This document shows, piece by piece, positions 22,759-35,230 of a DNA stretch of 64,000 nucleotides. Below the pieces are notes generated by a model. It was not told the DNA's origin. It did not search any database and worked only from the letters and a program-made list of their open reading frames with translations. Position 1 is the stretch's first letter; each line of letters opens with the position of its first letter. Source of the stretch: Megamerina dolium (Eukaryota > Arthropoda > Insecta > Diptera > Megamerinidae); NCBI GenBank assembly GCA_963854835.1, contig OY978529.1, positions 41,164,055 through 41,228,054 of the forward strand, given 5' to 3'. The translations under genes were made by a program, and so were the position numbers.

Positions 22759-22760
22759 TA

Positions 22761-24064
22761 AAGGGTTATCCACTTCGCGGTTTCAAAAGTATAGGGCTAG
22801 AATTCGACATCTGTCAAACTGAGTTGTTAAAACAATTTCTTTCTTTTTCAGTTCAAAGTCTGACATTTGCGAAAATGGATCGCTTAACTATCGCACAACG
22901 CATTAAAATTGTAAAAACCTACTACAAAAATGGTGATTCTGCCACAGCCACATATCGTGCTTTAAGAGGAGATTATGGTTTACATAATCGTCCAACTACG
23001 CAAGCAATTGGCAAAATTGTGAAGAAATATGAAGAGACTGGATCGGTTACAGATATTGTAAGGCCTGTGCATCATCGTTTCGCTCGTACCACCGAAAATA
23101 TCGCTGCTGTAAGTGAAAGTGTTGCCGAGGACCCGAATGTGTCGATTCCTCGTCGTTCTCAGGAATTAGGACTGTCTTACGGCACATTATGGCGTATTTT
23201 GCATTTGGATCTACACCTACATTCATATAAAATCCAGCTCACACAACAACTGAAGCCAGCTGACCATTCACAACGTCGTAGATACGTCGAATGGGTGCTT
23301 GAACAACAAGCGGTGGATGGCGATTTTTCGAACAAAATTTTCTTCAGCGACGAAGCACATTTCTCACTCGGTGGGTATGTTAACAAACAAAATTGTCGTA
23401 TTTGGGGTTCTGAGAATCCTCAAGTAATTGAAGAGAGGCCATTACATCCACAAAAAGTCACTGCTTCGTGCGCTCTTTGGTCCGGAGGTGTGATTGGACC
23501 TTACTTCTTCGAAAACGACGATGGAACGACTGTCACCGTCAATTCGGAGCGTTATGGTCATATGATAACCGACTTTTTTTGCCTGCTATTGAAGAATACG
23601 ACTTAGAGAATATGTGGTTTCAACAAGACGGTGCCACATGCCACACAACTCGAGCGAATATGGCTTTATTGCAAGAGGAATTTTCTGGCCGCGTAATTTC
23701 TCGTCGTGGCGATATCAAGTGGCCACCAAGATCATGCGATTTGACACCGCTTGACTTTTTCTTGTGAGGCTACGCGAAAGACCGTGTTTCTGCAGATAAA
23801 CCTTTAACTCTTGAGCACCTAAAAACCAACATTCGTCACGTTATGGCTGAGATACCGCCCAATATGTGTCAAAAAGTGGTCGAAAATTACCTCAAAAGAA
23901 CAGATGCTTGCAACAATTCGCGTGGTGGTCATTTAAATGATGTAGTATTTCTCACATAATGTCAACGTTCAAACTTTATAATAAAAAAGAAATATCATGA
24001 TAAAAAATATTTTATATGCGTTTTATTTACATTTACTTTTGAAACCGCAAAATGGATAACCCTT
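22761..24064 (+). mobile_element. DD41D (rosa-type) mariner-related transposon, copy 2
   Basis: A 1304-bp copy with 30-bp inverted repeats at 22761-22790 and 24035-24064 and TA flanks at 22759-22760 and 24065-24066. It is almost identical to copy 1. It keeps the nine bases that copy 1 lost but has one base fewer in a T-run, plus scattered substitutions. The transposase gene is broken. Confidence 0.95.
22875..23959 (+). pseudogene. Broken DD41D transposase
   Basis: Same protein as at 11498-12574. The N-terminal DNA-binding half and the first catalytic aspartate (FFSDEAHF) are intact, and the conserved CRIWGSENP segment is complete. The T-run at 23574-23580 has seven T where copy 1 has eight, causing a frameshift after MITDF. 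Further on, the Trp codon of FFLWGY is TGA at 23765-23767. Both lesions truncate the protein before or at the third catalytic aspartate. The copy cannot make an active transposase, but its terminal repeats are complete, so it could still be moved by an active enzyme. Confidence 0.93.
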
Positions 24065-24066
24065 TA

Positions 24067-24439
24067 CAAAAGGCTAATTGCATAGGGGTAATTGTATCCT
24101 CTTGTACTCGTGAATGAAACCAAGTTGGACCGTTAAAGGACAAAAAAAAATTACCACGCCATCAGTAGACACACTGCAGGCAACTTGTTCATGTCATTCA
24201 ATTAGGGTTTGCACCTGATCATTGTGTTGATCGGCTTTAACTGAGAACCTCTCGTGTAAATGTTCGGCACTCGGACGCCACTGAAAGACACACATGGGCA
24301 GTTATTTCAAGAATTTTCGTAAAAGTTAATATTGGTGTATAAGGTGTAGAATATATGGTTGCAAGGGAATGTAATCCAATAAATCACAATATACGATATG
24401 ATGCTGTTAACAAATTACATGTGAATTTAACTACAATAT
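24067..24439. other. Short non-coding stretch
   Basis: Somewhat richer in G+C than its surroundings, with no domain recognised. It may belong to the 5' part of the LINE that follows. Confidence 0.4.
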
Positions 24440-25673
24440 ATAATGAGCTTATGGAGGGAACACTTCTCCATGTTACAGAATGGCGACGCGTCAAACAATC
24501 CCGCCAGTGGAGGAGGATCTCCGAACTCCCCAATCACGGATGATGGTGTAGATGTTCCACCACCCGACCATGGAGAGGTCAGAAAGGTTATTTCTAGGTT
24601 AAAAACAACAAATCTGCAGGTGCTGATGGCCTGCCTGCCGACTTGTTTAAGATCGGAGGCGATGAGCTGCTAACCAGCGTGCACCAGCTCATAAGCAGAA
24701 CATGGTCGGATGAAAGCATGCCCGATACCTGAAGGCTCAGTGTTCTCTGTCCCGTACATAACAGGCCAGACTCAACAATTTCCGCCAACTACCGTGGAAT
24801 AAGTCTTACATACAATGTTATATCGAGCGTACTATGTGAAAGATTGAAGTCTATATTTAAGAACCTGATTGGACCTGGTAAATTGATACTACTAAATTGA
24901 TTTTTATACTACGCCAAATTCTGGAGAAGACCCAAGAAGAACAGATCGACACACACACCATCTATTTGTTGATTATAAAGCCACTTTTGACAGTCCAGTA
25001 AGGGATTACCTCTACACGACAATCTCTGAAGTTAGTATTCCTGCGAAGCTCATTCGGCTTTGCAGAATGACATTATGTAACGCCCGTTTTGCAGTGAAAA
25101 TTGGGAACTACCTCACCCCGCCTTTTAATACCGAGCGGGGTTTCAGAGTCGGGTCGAATGGGTCTTACGGTGAACGAGGGCAAGACGAAGTATCTAGTAT
25201 CAACAAACAAAGGTCCCAGCGTCTTGAATAACTACGCTTTTGAAGTAGTGAAGGACTTTATCTATCTTGGAACCAGCATTAACACCAGTAATGACGTCTG
25301 CCTGGAGATATTGCAAAGGATCATTCTTTCTAGCAGGTGCTACTTTAGGCTAAGTAAGCAATTGAGAAAATCACACTCTACAAGTCTCTAATCATGGCTG
25401 TCCTGACATATGGCGCTGAAACTTGGATAATTTCCATCTCAGATGAGAGAATGATCGGTGTTTTCGAGAGAAAAGTCCTACGCAAGCTCTTTGGACTTAT
25501 TTGCGTTAGGTGGCGAGTATCGAGTAAGGTACAATCATGAGCTGTATGAGCTGTACGTCGACAACGACATAGTAAAGCGCATCAAAATTCAGCGGCTGCG
25601 CTGGCTAGGTCAGGTCGAACGAATAGCAGAACAGGCTCCGTCTAAGAAGGTCTTATATTCGGAACCCACATAA
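24440..25673 (+). pseudogene. RTE-like non-LTR retrotransposon, reverse-transcriptase remnant
   Basis: The plus strand encodes a reverse transcriptase in several broken frames. In order: MSLWREHFSMLQNGD (about 24443-24487), PPPDHGEVRKVISRLK (about 24559-24606), then GGDELLTSVHQLISRTWSDE, LCPVHNRP, and SANYRGISLTYNVISSVLCE (about 24780-24840; RT motif 1-2 region). Then HLFVDYKATFDSP (about 24960-25000; motif with the first catalytic Asp), IPAKLIRLCRMTLCNARFAV and FNTERGFR (about 25115-25150). The segment with the YxDD catalytic box is deleted here, and the frame resumes at GLTVNEGKTKYLVS (25150 on), FEVVKDFIYLGTSINTSNDV, VFERKVLRKLFG, RYNHELYELY and RIKIQRLRWLGQVERI. It is the same family as 4880-5340. 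Loss of YxDD and multiple stops make it inactive. Confidence 0.82.
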
Positions 25674-28452
25674 GAAGAATACAAAATACAGTCTAATGTA
25701 TTGTTTTAAGTTTCGAATTGGTTGATTATTTATTGATTATATTAAATCAGCAGATTTAAGTTAAGATAATAAAAAGGTATACATTCAAACTCATTACTAC
25801 TTCGAAGTCACTTGATGTCGCTTCAAGTCAACTGAAGACACTTCAAATCAAAGCTGGCTATCTTTTCAAGTGTGCCAACTTGGCTCTTTATGATGTTTAC
25901 CTATATTTATATAATTTTTATTGCTTTTGCTTTTTGTGTATTCTGAATTTATTGCGATTGTTTATTCCTCACCTCATATATATTTCTTTTAATGCGAGTA
26001 TTATCGTATATACTTATGTTTGGGTATTATTTCACTATACGCACATAAAAAAAAATTACTTTATGAGTTCTTTCAACATTCGAAAAAAAAAAAAATAATG
26101 TTTTTGCAATTTTTCAACTATTTAGATTATTTAGATATTTTTCTTTTATTTATAAAACGATTTTATATTTTCAGTTTTGTTTATAATATGCTTTTTTTCT
26201 TCTTCTTTTATTTGTATTTATAGTAATTTTTTCTTTTAGCGTGATATTTGCCCCTATAACTTTGGACAGCTTTTGACGCTATGATTTCCTGGATAAGAGT
26301 TTATTATTGTTTTTTTTTTTTTCTATACATTTCCTAGTTTCTATGCAATTTATTTATTTAGCAAAAATTTGATTTTTTCTTTTTTGTCTTTGTAGATCGC
26401 CTGAAATGGCTCTATTCATTTAATAGAGTTTTCGAGCATAGTTTATGTTTATTTTATTGGCAGAAATATAAATTTGGAATTTCTGTTTATGTACTATTGT
26501 TGGATTTTTGTATTATATGGCTTGATTATTTCGATTATTAAATGAAACATAATAATAAATACGATGAAATATTATATTTGCTTTTTATGTAGAATAGTGT
26601 AAACAATTTAAAATTCATGGAATCAGTGTAACCACAAATATGAATATTATTCGAGAGAAACCAATTTACAATATTTTTTAATTCACAGAAAGAGTTCTGG
26701 AGCAATTCAATAAATTTATTGCATGAAATTTGGGAAGCAGGATGTCTTCGACTAAAAGGAGGACTCTCAACATCCCCCATAGATCACTTAAATTTTTTTT
26801 ATATTTAATATTGCTTAATTCTCTTATCTATTTGTATATATTTCCTCATCCAAAATTTTTTAATATCTAATTTCGATTTTTTTTTTCTTCTCTCAACATA
26901 ATTTGTAATTAAAATAAATTGAATCGATACAAGTATTCGTTCGTAGAGTATACACCCACATCAGTAATAATTAATCGTATTTAATTGATTTGAAAATATT
27001 TGAGATAAATTGCTCCCAATAGACATAACAGTAATAAAGTAATATTTAAGAAAATTAATTAAGCCGAAAAAGAGTTGAAAATTTACAAAAGATTGCGTGC
27101 CAAATTTTTTATTTTCATATTTAATATTTGTTGATTTTTGTATGAGTTTATTCAAAGCGAAAAAAAAAAATAATAAACAAATTTCTATGCTACCGCACAA
27201 ATTAATGCTATTTTCTTTAAACGCTTATTGTAAAGACTCAACAACAGGGAGCAACAACAACAACTACAAAATATAAGCAAAATTAAAAGTTTACAACTTA
27301 ATTGCACACACCCCATGTGGTGGATAGTATATATATACATACAGTATTATATGTGCTCCATATATTGTATGCGGCAAAGTATCGTATATATAGAAAATAT
27401 TAAAGAAATTGTTGCACGCATACCGCAATTTAAACAAGCATTGTTTTTCTAGTCATTTTCTATTTTTTATCAAATCTTAATGAAGTATACTTATGTATTT
27501 TAAAATTTCTAGAAAATCAATAAGAAACACTTATTACCACACTATGTGCTACTACTATTTGGTTATGACGTCACACTTTATATTATGATTTCCTTATAAT
27601 TTATATGTAAAAAGTGGGCTCATTTTGCAAATATATTTTGAGAATGAAATTATTTTAATTGAGAATTTGTTATTAACTAATTCGTTAATTTACTCTGTTG
27701 CTGTCGATAATTAGAAAATTTGAAAAATAGTCCATTTCGTAGATTTTTTTCACACTTTTTCACACACTTAACTCGAAAACTATACGACAAATTATTAAGA
27801 GTTTATTGTTTTTTTCTAACAGAAATTATCGGAATATGGATTTGACTCAGAATTCATTTCATCGTCAGTTGCATGATTTTGTGACTCATCGAGGAGACTG
27901 ACTTAATACGGAATAGTAGCAAAAGTAGCAATTGAGAAATATGAGTCGGTTTTCGGAGAGCCTTTTGGAGAACTCCTTAAAGATGGCCCTATTCAAAGTA
28001 ATAAAAGTGCATCAAGCATTGTAGGGTGAAAAGAATACTCTACTCGACTCGACTTCGAAGAAAATAATATCCCAATAATAAAAATATTGACCGAAGATAC
28101 GTATTTTGAACTATGAGAAGGCGTAAATAAGGTACATTTTCGATTATGGGATATTAAACATCCATCGGAAATAATGTCAATTACGTCTAAGTTATAGCCA
28201 TGCTCTCCTTAACCCCGATCGCCAAGAAACTGACTTCGCATTAATAGAAATCGTAAGGGAGGAGACTAATTTCAAGCTATGGAAATTTCTACTTCTAGAG
28301 TATTAAGAACCTGATGGTTGAACTCTTATTCTAGCGATTTTCATTGGCTTTCACGAGTGTCCGACTCAATTGAGAGTAACATTAAAACAAAGAGGAAACA
28401 CCTTTGTGACATTTTTCAGTTGACCTAGTGGAGGTGTTATACTCAAACAGAC
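25674..28452. other. AT-rich non-coding DNA
   Basis: No supported gene over 2.8 kb. Open frames at 25880-26223 and 26538-27200 are F/Y/I/K-rich translations of AT-rich DNA. T-runs at 26312-26322 and 26878-26886. Confidence 0.55.
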
Positions 28453-28455
28453 TAA

Positions 28456-28971
28456 TAGCCTAGACAGACGGAAGCGTTAATCCGGATTACCGGAGCACTT
28501 AATCCGAATAAAATATTAACCTGACAGACGGCAGTATTGCGGATTAACTAAACGGCTGATTGCTGTTTTATTAGGTCTGCTCACTTACATTACTATCACA
28601 ATCAATTTCTGTCATCTGTCACTCTCGATATGAGAAAATCTACAAAAAGTACGTGAACTGAAAACTATCAGAAACTTGTAAATTGACATTCACAGTTCGT
28701 AAATGACAGCTTGATTTATTTGTTCGCCAACGCTTTTCATGTTGAAAACTGTTAACAATTGTTGAAATTTTTTTTGTTAGCGAACACACCTAATATTTTG
28801 TAAAATCGATCGAGAAAAATTCACAATAGAAAATTTTCAGCAGTGTTGCCATAGCAAATTGCCTAATCCTCTTTTATTTTGAGAATTAAATCTTAGAGTT
28901 TATGCGGATTAGCTGCAGTTAATTCGAATTAACTTGGTAATCCGGAATTAGGCTGCCGTCTGTCTAGGCTA
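28456..28971. mobile_element. 516-bp MITE with 36-bp inverted repeats and TAA flanks
   Basis: The ends are inverted repeats starting TAGCCTAGACAGACGG (28456-28491 and, inverted, 28936-28971), with four or five mismatches over 36 bp. TAA lies on each side (28453-28455, 28972-28974). A TWA duplication is the PIF/Harbinger pattern, so that superfamily is the first guess, but the terminal bases are not diagnostic. A third related segment (GACAGACGGCAG) recurs inside at about 28523. There is no coding capacity, so it is a non-autonomous element. Confidence 0.82.
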
Positions 28972-29152
28972 TAAGGGTAACACGAAATATGATTTAAAGA
29001 ACTTTTAACACGCTCCAACTAAAATTTTAGCATTAAAATTGCGTTATTGGGTCACCTATGTCAATTAGCAATGAATGACCCAATAATTTTTCAACCGATT
29101 TTCTGTATTTACTTTTGTTTAAAAAGTTAAATAAAAATAAAAATAATAATAA

Positions 29153-29495
29153 ATATGTGGCACTTAAAGCCCCAAAGGGCTTATTGGCCGAGCTTCTCTT
29201 CCATTACTGTTGTGCGTCTTAAATTTTGGACAATATTAGAAGGGACATACTTATTTTAGCCGGTTCCGAACGGCAGAACACTTGTGACATCACTTTTTCT
29301 GAGCTTTGTCACAGAGTTCTTTTGGAAGCTTTTTCGTGGCAAGTTGTTACTGTCGGAAGAATTGCCAATTGCTTGACGACAGGTGGGTACCATTCGAAAG
29401 AAAAATCTTATCGATATTAAATTTGTTATGCATCAGCCGGGGATTGAACCACGACCTACAGATCAGAAGGCGAACACACTAACCACTGAGCTACG
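29153..29495 (-). mobile_element. tRNA-derived SINE, subfamily A, full length
   Basis: Minus-strand copy with its head at the right (complement gives CGTAGCTCAGTGGTTAGTG and B box GTTCAATCCCC). All body segments are present, and the subfamily A 3' end is at the left (complement of GGCACTTAAAGCCCC). It is one of the best preserved copies in the window. An AAATAAT-rich tract lies just outside its 3' end at 29130-29152. Confidence 0.9.
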
Positions 29496-31512
29496 AGTTT
29501 TTGTGATGAAGACCTTAAATTGATTTAAAAATTAAATTTTTCAATTAGGAGAACAGTTTTTTGAAATTGCACGAGTATTGTGTACGAGTTTGGGACCTTT
29601 CCTCCTATAGCTAGAGAATTTTTGAAGGTTTGGAGAAAAACATAGATAGGTTTTGTAGAATATTTGAACCTATTTTCGTTAACTGCAAGTACCGAATAAT
29701 GCAAAATCATGATCTATATGAAGTGTAAGCCCATAAAGGTATAAGCAGGCTGGCTCTGTTTGAAGACCGAACCATAGGTGAAAGCAAATATTACGGTATT
29801 ATAGGCATATAGGCTTGTTGATTGCATCGAAGTTTCTAAAATCTAGGATTACTTCCAACATATCGAATGACTGAAAGAACACGCTTTGGCGAGAAAGATT
29901 TCCTATTTTATAGACCAAACCTTTGGTGACAGGAACAAGTACTGAATTATTGGATTGTTCCTTTTACCGAATTTTAGATTAATAGAATATACAATTTTTC
30001 ACGTTGAAGCATGTTTAATTGTTCCAATATATTCAAATGCTTAGCATAAGGGCACAATGACACAATATTACAAAACAAAATCCGAGTTGCATTTTCACTT
30101 TCTTTCTGTTTTATGGTATTCGTGCATATCGCAAGAGAGGTGGTACCTTCCCACAGAATTAATATAAACTTTATGAAAGAAAACCATTAAAAATGCACAA
30201 TAATCTCAATTAATCTACTACTATGTATTTATGATGATTAAGATAAATCATTAAAAACTTGGTAAATTTGGAAATATTTCGTGTAGAAAATATGCAGGTA
30301 AGTGTATATTGTAGGTATATCAAAATTCATTAATATTATATCGTATTTCATTCATCCCAAAAACACACGCATACAAGCACTCATACATGCATATAATTTA
30401 AGCGATTAAAATAAGCCATTAGTTAGCTACCAAGTGACTACTGCATTTTACTGCAACTTGGCTATCAATGTTGAAAAGATGTACCCTCTTGTTGTTGTTG
30501 TTCTTCTTCTTTTGCTTCATCGTCATCATTTTCTTCTTCTTCTTCATAACCATGACCAATATATAAAGCAAAAAAAAAAAGTATCATTTTCATATGCTAC
30601 AAGTAGTTTACTTACCTACTACTACTACATATAACGCCACAGATATAGAGTGAGTAAAAAAGAGTGAGAGATGAAAAGGAAAAAATGTCACAAGAAATTA
30701 ATTATAAAGATATCACGCAAAGAAAATAATAATAAATAAATACAAAAAAAAAAAAAAAAAATTTTAACAACAAGAAACTCATACACTACCTATACTTAGC
30801 ATGATCACAGCCACCGGCCACTATATGAACACTCGTATTAACAAGAATTGTCACTTTTAATTAAATTCTATGAATATATACTACAGGTAGATAACTAGTA
30901 TATATTTATATATTATATATTTATATATATTTATATATTATCATCTACCTACATTGTTAACCATTTACCACCATATAATGGCAACAACTAGGTATAAATT
31001 AAAATGTTACTTAATATATGTTTATTGCAGAGCAAAAATTATAATTTTAATAGAATTTCACGTACATGTACGAGTATATGCTGTATATGTATATTGCATA
31101 TGCACATCATTAGAATGGTCCTTAGCTCTATGGTGAATAATGTGCGGCTTGTAAAAATTTGAAATTAAAATATACGTTTTGAATTTTTATGAATTATAGA
31201 GATATTGAGGAAATTTCACTCAAAAATATTGAAAATAAGATGTGCCGAGCGGTCACTGATTTAAAGTTGAAAGTTAATAGTTGATTCATGAGATTTTTAT
31301 TAAATCGAAGGATTATTATATGAACAAAAAATTGATTTCTTTAAAATCTTTGGTTAGTAATATTTTTTCTATTACAATTTGACATGCTGAGATTCGAAAT
31401 ATTTTGCGGTGAAAGGGCTTCTATATAATTCATGCACCATTTTTAACCAGCGCATCTCCCTGAAATCTAAATCCAAGTTTTTAGTCAGGTCTTTGCAGGA
31501 ATAAGCATTAAA
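29496..31512. other. AT-rich non-coding DNA
   Basis: No supported gene. Contains TTC/TTG microsatellite sequence at 30490-30548, poly-A at 30747-30761 and TATATTTATATA repeats at 30898-30942. Confidence 0.55.
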
Positions 31513-31514
31513 TA

Positions 31515-31704
31515 TTAGGTGTAGTAAAAGGAAATCCATTATTCTTGCATTAAATTGAATGTTTTATTTATTTAAATGGTTCCAAACGGTTTTTTGTGCA
31601 ATATTTAGCACCTAGCGTAACCCGATCGCACTTATACAACGCGATATACAGATTACTAACGCCATCTATTGGAAAAGTAGTGGATTTCCTTTTACTACAT
31701 CTAC
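31515..31704. mobile_element. 190-bp miniature derivative of the mellifera-like mariner
   Basis: Inverted ends TTAGGTGTAGTAAAAGG (left) and GTAGATGTAGTAAAAGG (right, complement) are flanked by TA at 31513-31514 and 31705-31706. The complement of the right half matches the first about 110 bp of the mariner at 48967 closely, including TTTTCCAATAGATG, AGTAATCTGTAT and GTTACGCTAG. No transposase sequence remains. It is a MITE formed from, or mobilised by, that mariner family. Confidence 0.88.
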
Positions 31705-32044
31705 TATAAATGAAATCGGTTGGCAAATAACGGAGTATTTAAAGTAGCGTGCAATATATGGGTCATTCTTTTATAAATTGCGCCAACTTTCAGGATTTGA
31801 TGTCTCAGATTCGGTCGTCTCACATTCTTTTAAAAATTCCGAAATTTCTCTCGGAAAAATTTTTTTAACGGAATACTATTGGGACAAAGTTTTGAAAAAT
31901 TATAAATTTTTCTCAATTTCTGTGTTACTCAAATCGCAATATCTCGGGTTCTAGTGGTTCGATTTAGTTCGTTCTATATCAGTTTGATAGATAAGTTCAT
32001 ATAATTTAAATTGATTTTATAAAATTATTCCCCAACCACCTAGT
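31705..32044. other. Short AT-rich stretch
   Basis: No gene, element end or repeat recognised. Confidence 0.5.
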
Positions 32045-32540
32045 TTTTACCTATGCAGACGACACGTCAATCATTAGTTGACATCGCGATCACCTGGGAC
32101 TGTTAGAATGTGGCTTGCTAAATGGCGTATTAAAATTAATGAAGCATACAGTGTCCAAGTGACATTCACATTGCGAAAAGAGACGTGTCCTCCTGTAAGA
32201 TTATACAATATTATCATTCCTCAAGCAAATGATGTGAAATACTTTGGATTCCACCTTGATAGAAGGCTGACATGGACTAAATGTTTAGAAAGCAAAAGAA
32301 CACAAATTAAGTTAAGACAACAGCAATTGCATCGGCCCCCTAAATTAAGTTTTGATTTATAAATCTATAATAAAGCCCATATGGACGTACAGATTAGAGC
32401 ACTGGAGTTCAGCTTGCGCATCAAACACATTGAAAAAATACAGTGAGTGCAAAAAAAGAATCTGAGACAAATTACTGGATCTCCATGGTATATGAAAACC
32501 CTTGACAAATGCAACACCATCCCAACGTGCTGGCTCTACA
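32045..32540 (+). pseudogene. Jockey-like non-LTR retrotransposon, reverse-transcriptase fragment
   Basis: The fragment begins with YADDTSIIS (about 32049-32075), the catalytic YxDD box. It continues in a new frame with MWLAKWRIKINEAYSVQVTF (about 32108-32167), TLRKETCPPVRLYNIIIPQA, NDVKYFGFHLDRRLTWTKCL (about 32229-32290) and a decayed end. Beyond the stop at about 32360, related sense continues in other frames (ITGSPWYMKTL near 32476). The order W-x2-KWR-K-N, CPPV, Y-G-HLDRRLTW is typical of the Jockey clade. Frame breaks and truncation at both ends make it inactive. Confidence 0.82.
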
Positions 32541-34239
32541 ATTGCTTCATCAGAATAAAACTTCCAGATTGAAGAGAAAACCACTGATGTCAAACGAATA
32601 GTATTACATGGCAGAAAAAAAAAAAAAATTAAAAAAAAAAACAATTCATTATGCTATTTGTAAAAGGGTTCTTATCTATTAACTATTTTTGTTTTTTATT
32701 AGTTTTTAAGCCTTGAACACAAATTGTTAGAAAGATACAATTTTACAGGAATGAAAAAAAAAAAAAAAAAAAATTTTATAATTGAATTTTTTACGATTAA
32801 AAATACAATAAATGTATAAAAAATTGAATGAAAATTTCAAACGGCTTTTTCATGCCCCTCCCCAGATGTAAATGACTCGAAAAAATATATCATGAAATGT
32901 CAGCTGGGTTCTCCGAAAATCTAAGAATGCACCCTATTGTAATATTTACATTGATTTTCCCAGATTTATGCACGATATTTTCAATATTTTCAATATTTTA
33001 AAGAAAATAATAATGAGCTATATACTCTTAAGTGAATTGGAAAATCGATGATTAAGGATCACTCTAATCCGCACACTTATAATGAAACACATCTCTTACA
33101 AAGAGGCGTAATTTTCAATTTGACTCTTGCTTTGGTAAATGTTAGTTAAGCGCCAACTTAATAATAGCTATTTATATATATATCTACTCGTTGGTACAAT
33201 ATATTGTATGTATAACCCAGTTTTATATGAGCTGCGGTTATGAGCAACAAGTCAACTAACTCTCTTTAAACATAACATGTTCCCCAGTTGTGGTTGGGAT
33301 AAAAATCCTCATAAACTTGGGCTCACATTAGTTTTGGTATTAAAACTTTAAGTGGATACAAAACTCGTGCAAAAAAAAAAAAAAAAAAACAGAAAAACAA
33401 ACATTGAAAAAAGCCCAGTAGCCTTTTTTCAATAAATGATTGTTTATAATTTTCTTCGCAAAAAAAAGAAGAAAAAAGGAAACACGATGGATGCTTAAAA
33501 CGAGATCAGCTATATGTAAGTGCTTAACAGCAAAAGTCGTTAACTACAAAATATACATATTTACGAGTAGTAGAAGAGTACACAAATATACATATGTATA
33601 TGAATATCTGAAAACACATATAACTTAATCGTTTGTCTTGTTAACCACATAACATAGTATAGTACGTAGATGGAGACAATACTCTTACAGTATATTTTGC
33701 ATTTAAGCTGAATGAATGATTATATTGGCAGACAGTTTGACTAGCAATAAAAATATTTTCTCTACTGTACATATTGTAGTGTATTTATGTTACATACAAA
33801 ACGATCATGTTGACTTGATCATGACGAACATTTATCTGCATGCATATGTACGTGTATGTGTGTACTATGTTTATATGCAAACAAGAATTAAAATGCCTTT
33901 GGAACATGATGCCAACCAAAATCAAACAAATTAAGATTTACTGCCACAATTTGTATTTGTTCATAGTCCTACATAGTTGTACATATAAAATAAAATTGCA
34001 GTGATCTACGAATAAATTGCTGCTTTGAAGCAAAGAAGATCAAATAATCATATGGCATATGTACGTAGCGACGAGTATGTACTTGTAAAATCAAAGTCAA
34101 TTGGTCGAGGCATAGGGGAGACATCTATAAGTTGGGATGTGCTTTCGTTTTGCTACATATAATTTTAATAAGTGTGATTATTTTGATGTTATGGGAGAAT
34201 ATTATGAGAAAGCAAAAATTTGAAGAAAACATTTTTTTT
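32541..34239. other. AT-rich non-coding DNA
   Basis: No supported gene. Long A-runs at 32607-32640, 32755-32773 and 33371-33389. Confidence 0.55.
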
Positions 34240-35230
34240 TTTAGAAACAATTTATATAAAAATACAAACGATTTTCGAAAGTACCAAAATGTTTCAGACT
34301 TTACTAGACTTTTGTAGACCGAGTTTCAGTTTGATATCTTTATATTTTTGTATGCAATGTATGAAAACATTCATACGGAAGCATCATTTTGTATGGGAGA
34401 TAGGTGTGGATTTTAATCGATTACACCGATTTTGTAATAAATCTGTTCTGTGATCAAAATAACTTCACATACCAAATTTTAGTTCGATAACATTATATTT
34501 TCGTACGCAAAGTGTCAAAATTTACATACGAAAGCATAAGTTTATATGAGAGGTAGGTGTAGTTTTCATTCGATTTAGCCCTTTTTTGAATATATCAACT
34601 AATTAGCAAATATAATCGTATACGTTGAATATTAGCTCGATAACTTTATATTTTCAATCGAAAACTGTGAAAACACACATTAAAAGGTATACTTTTGTAT
34701 GGGAGGTAGCCTTGATTTTCATTGGATTACTTCGCTTTTCTATTATATTATTTCTATTGTTAAACAAACTTTACACACCAAATTTTAGTTCGATAACTTT
34801 ATATTTTCGTGCATAAAGTGTTAAAGTTAACATACGGAAGCTTAGATTTGTATAGGAGATTGGTGTGGTTTTAATCGGATTACCATGATTTTTGAATATG
34901 TCTTCGATGTAGTAAATTTAATCTGATGTACCAAATTTCAGCTTGAGAACTTTATATTTTCATATTTAAAATGTAAAAATAGCAAATAAACAGCATACTT
35001 TTGTATGGGAGGTAGGTGTAGTTTTCATTTGATTTCATCGATTTTCTATTATATCAATTCTCTTGTCATATTAACTTTACCTACCAAGTTTAAGTTTGAT
35101 AGCTTTTTATTTATACTCGAAAATTGCAAAAACATAAATTTAACAACTCAATTTTATATGGAAGGTGAAGGTATGATTTTCAATCGATTTTGTTTATTTA
35201 CAAATTTGTTAATTTGTTGGTGAAAATAAT
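34240..35230 (+). repeat. Tandem array, satellite-like family F1, about six diverged monomers
   Basis: GTATGGGAGGTAGG-type boxes recur near 34393, 34547, 34697, 34853, 35001 and 35157, giving a period of about 150-156 bp. Between them lie ATTCGATT-like, AATTTTAGTTCGATAACTTT and TATATTTTCGTAC-like boxes. It is more diverged than the array at 2080. Same orientation as the other F1 arrays. Confidence 0.82.
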
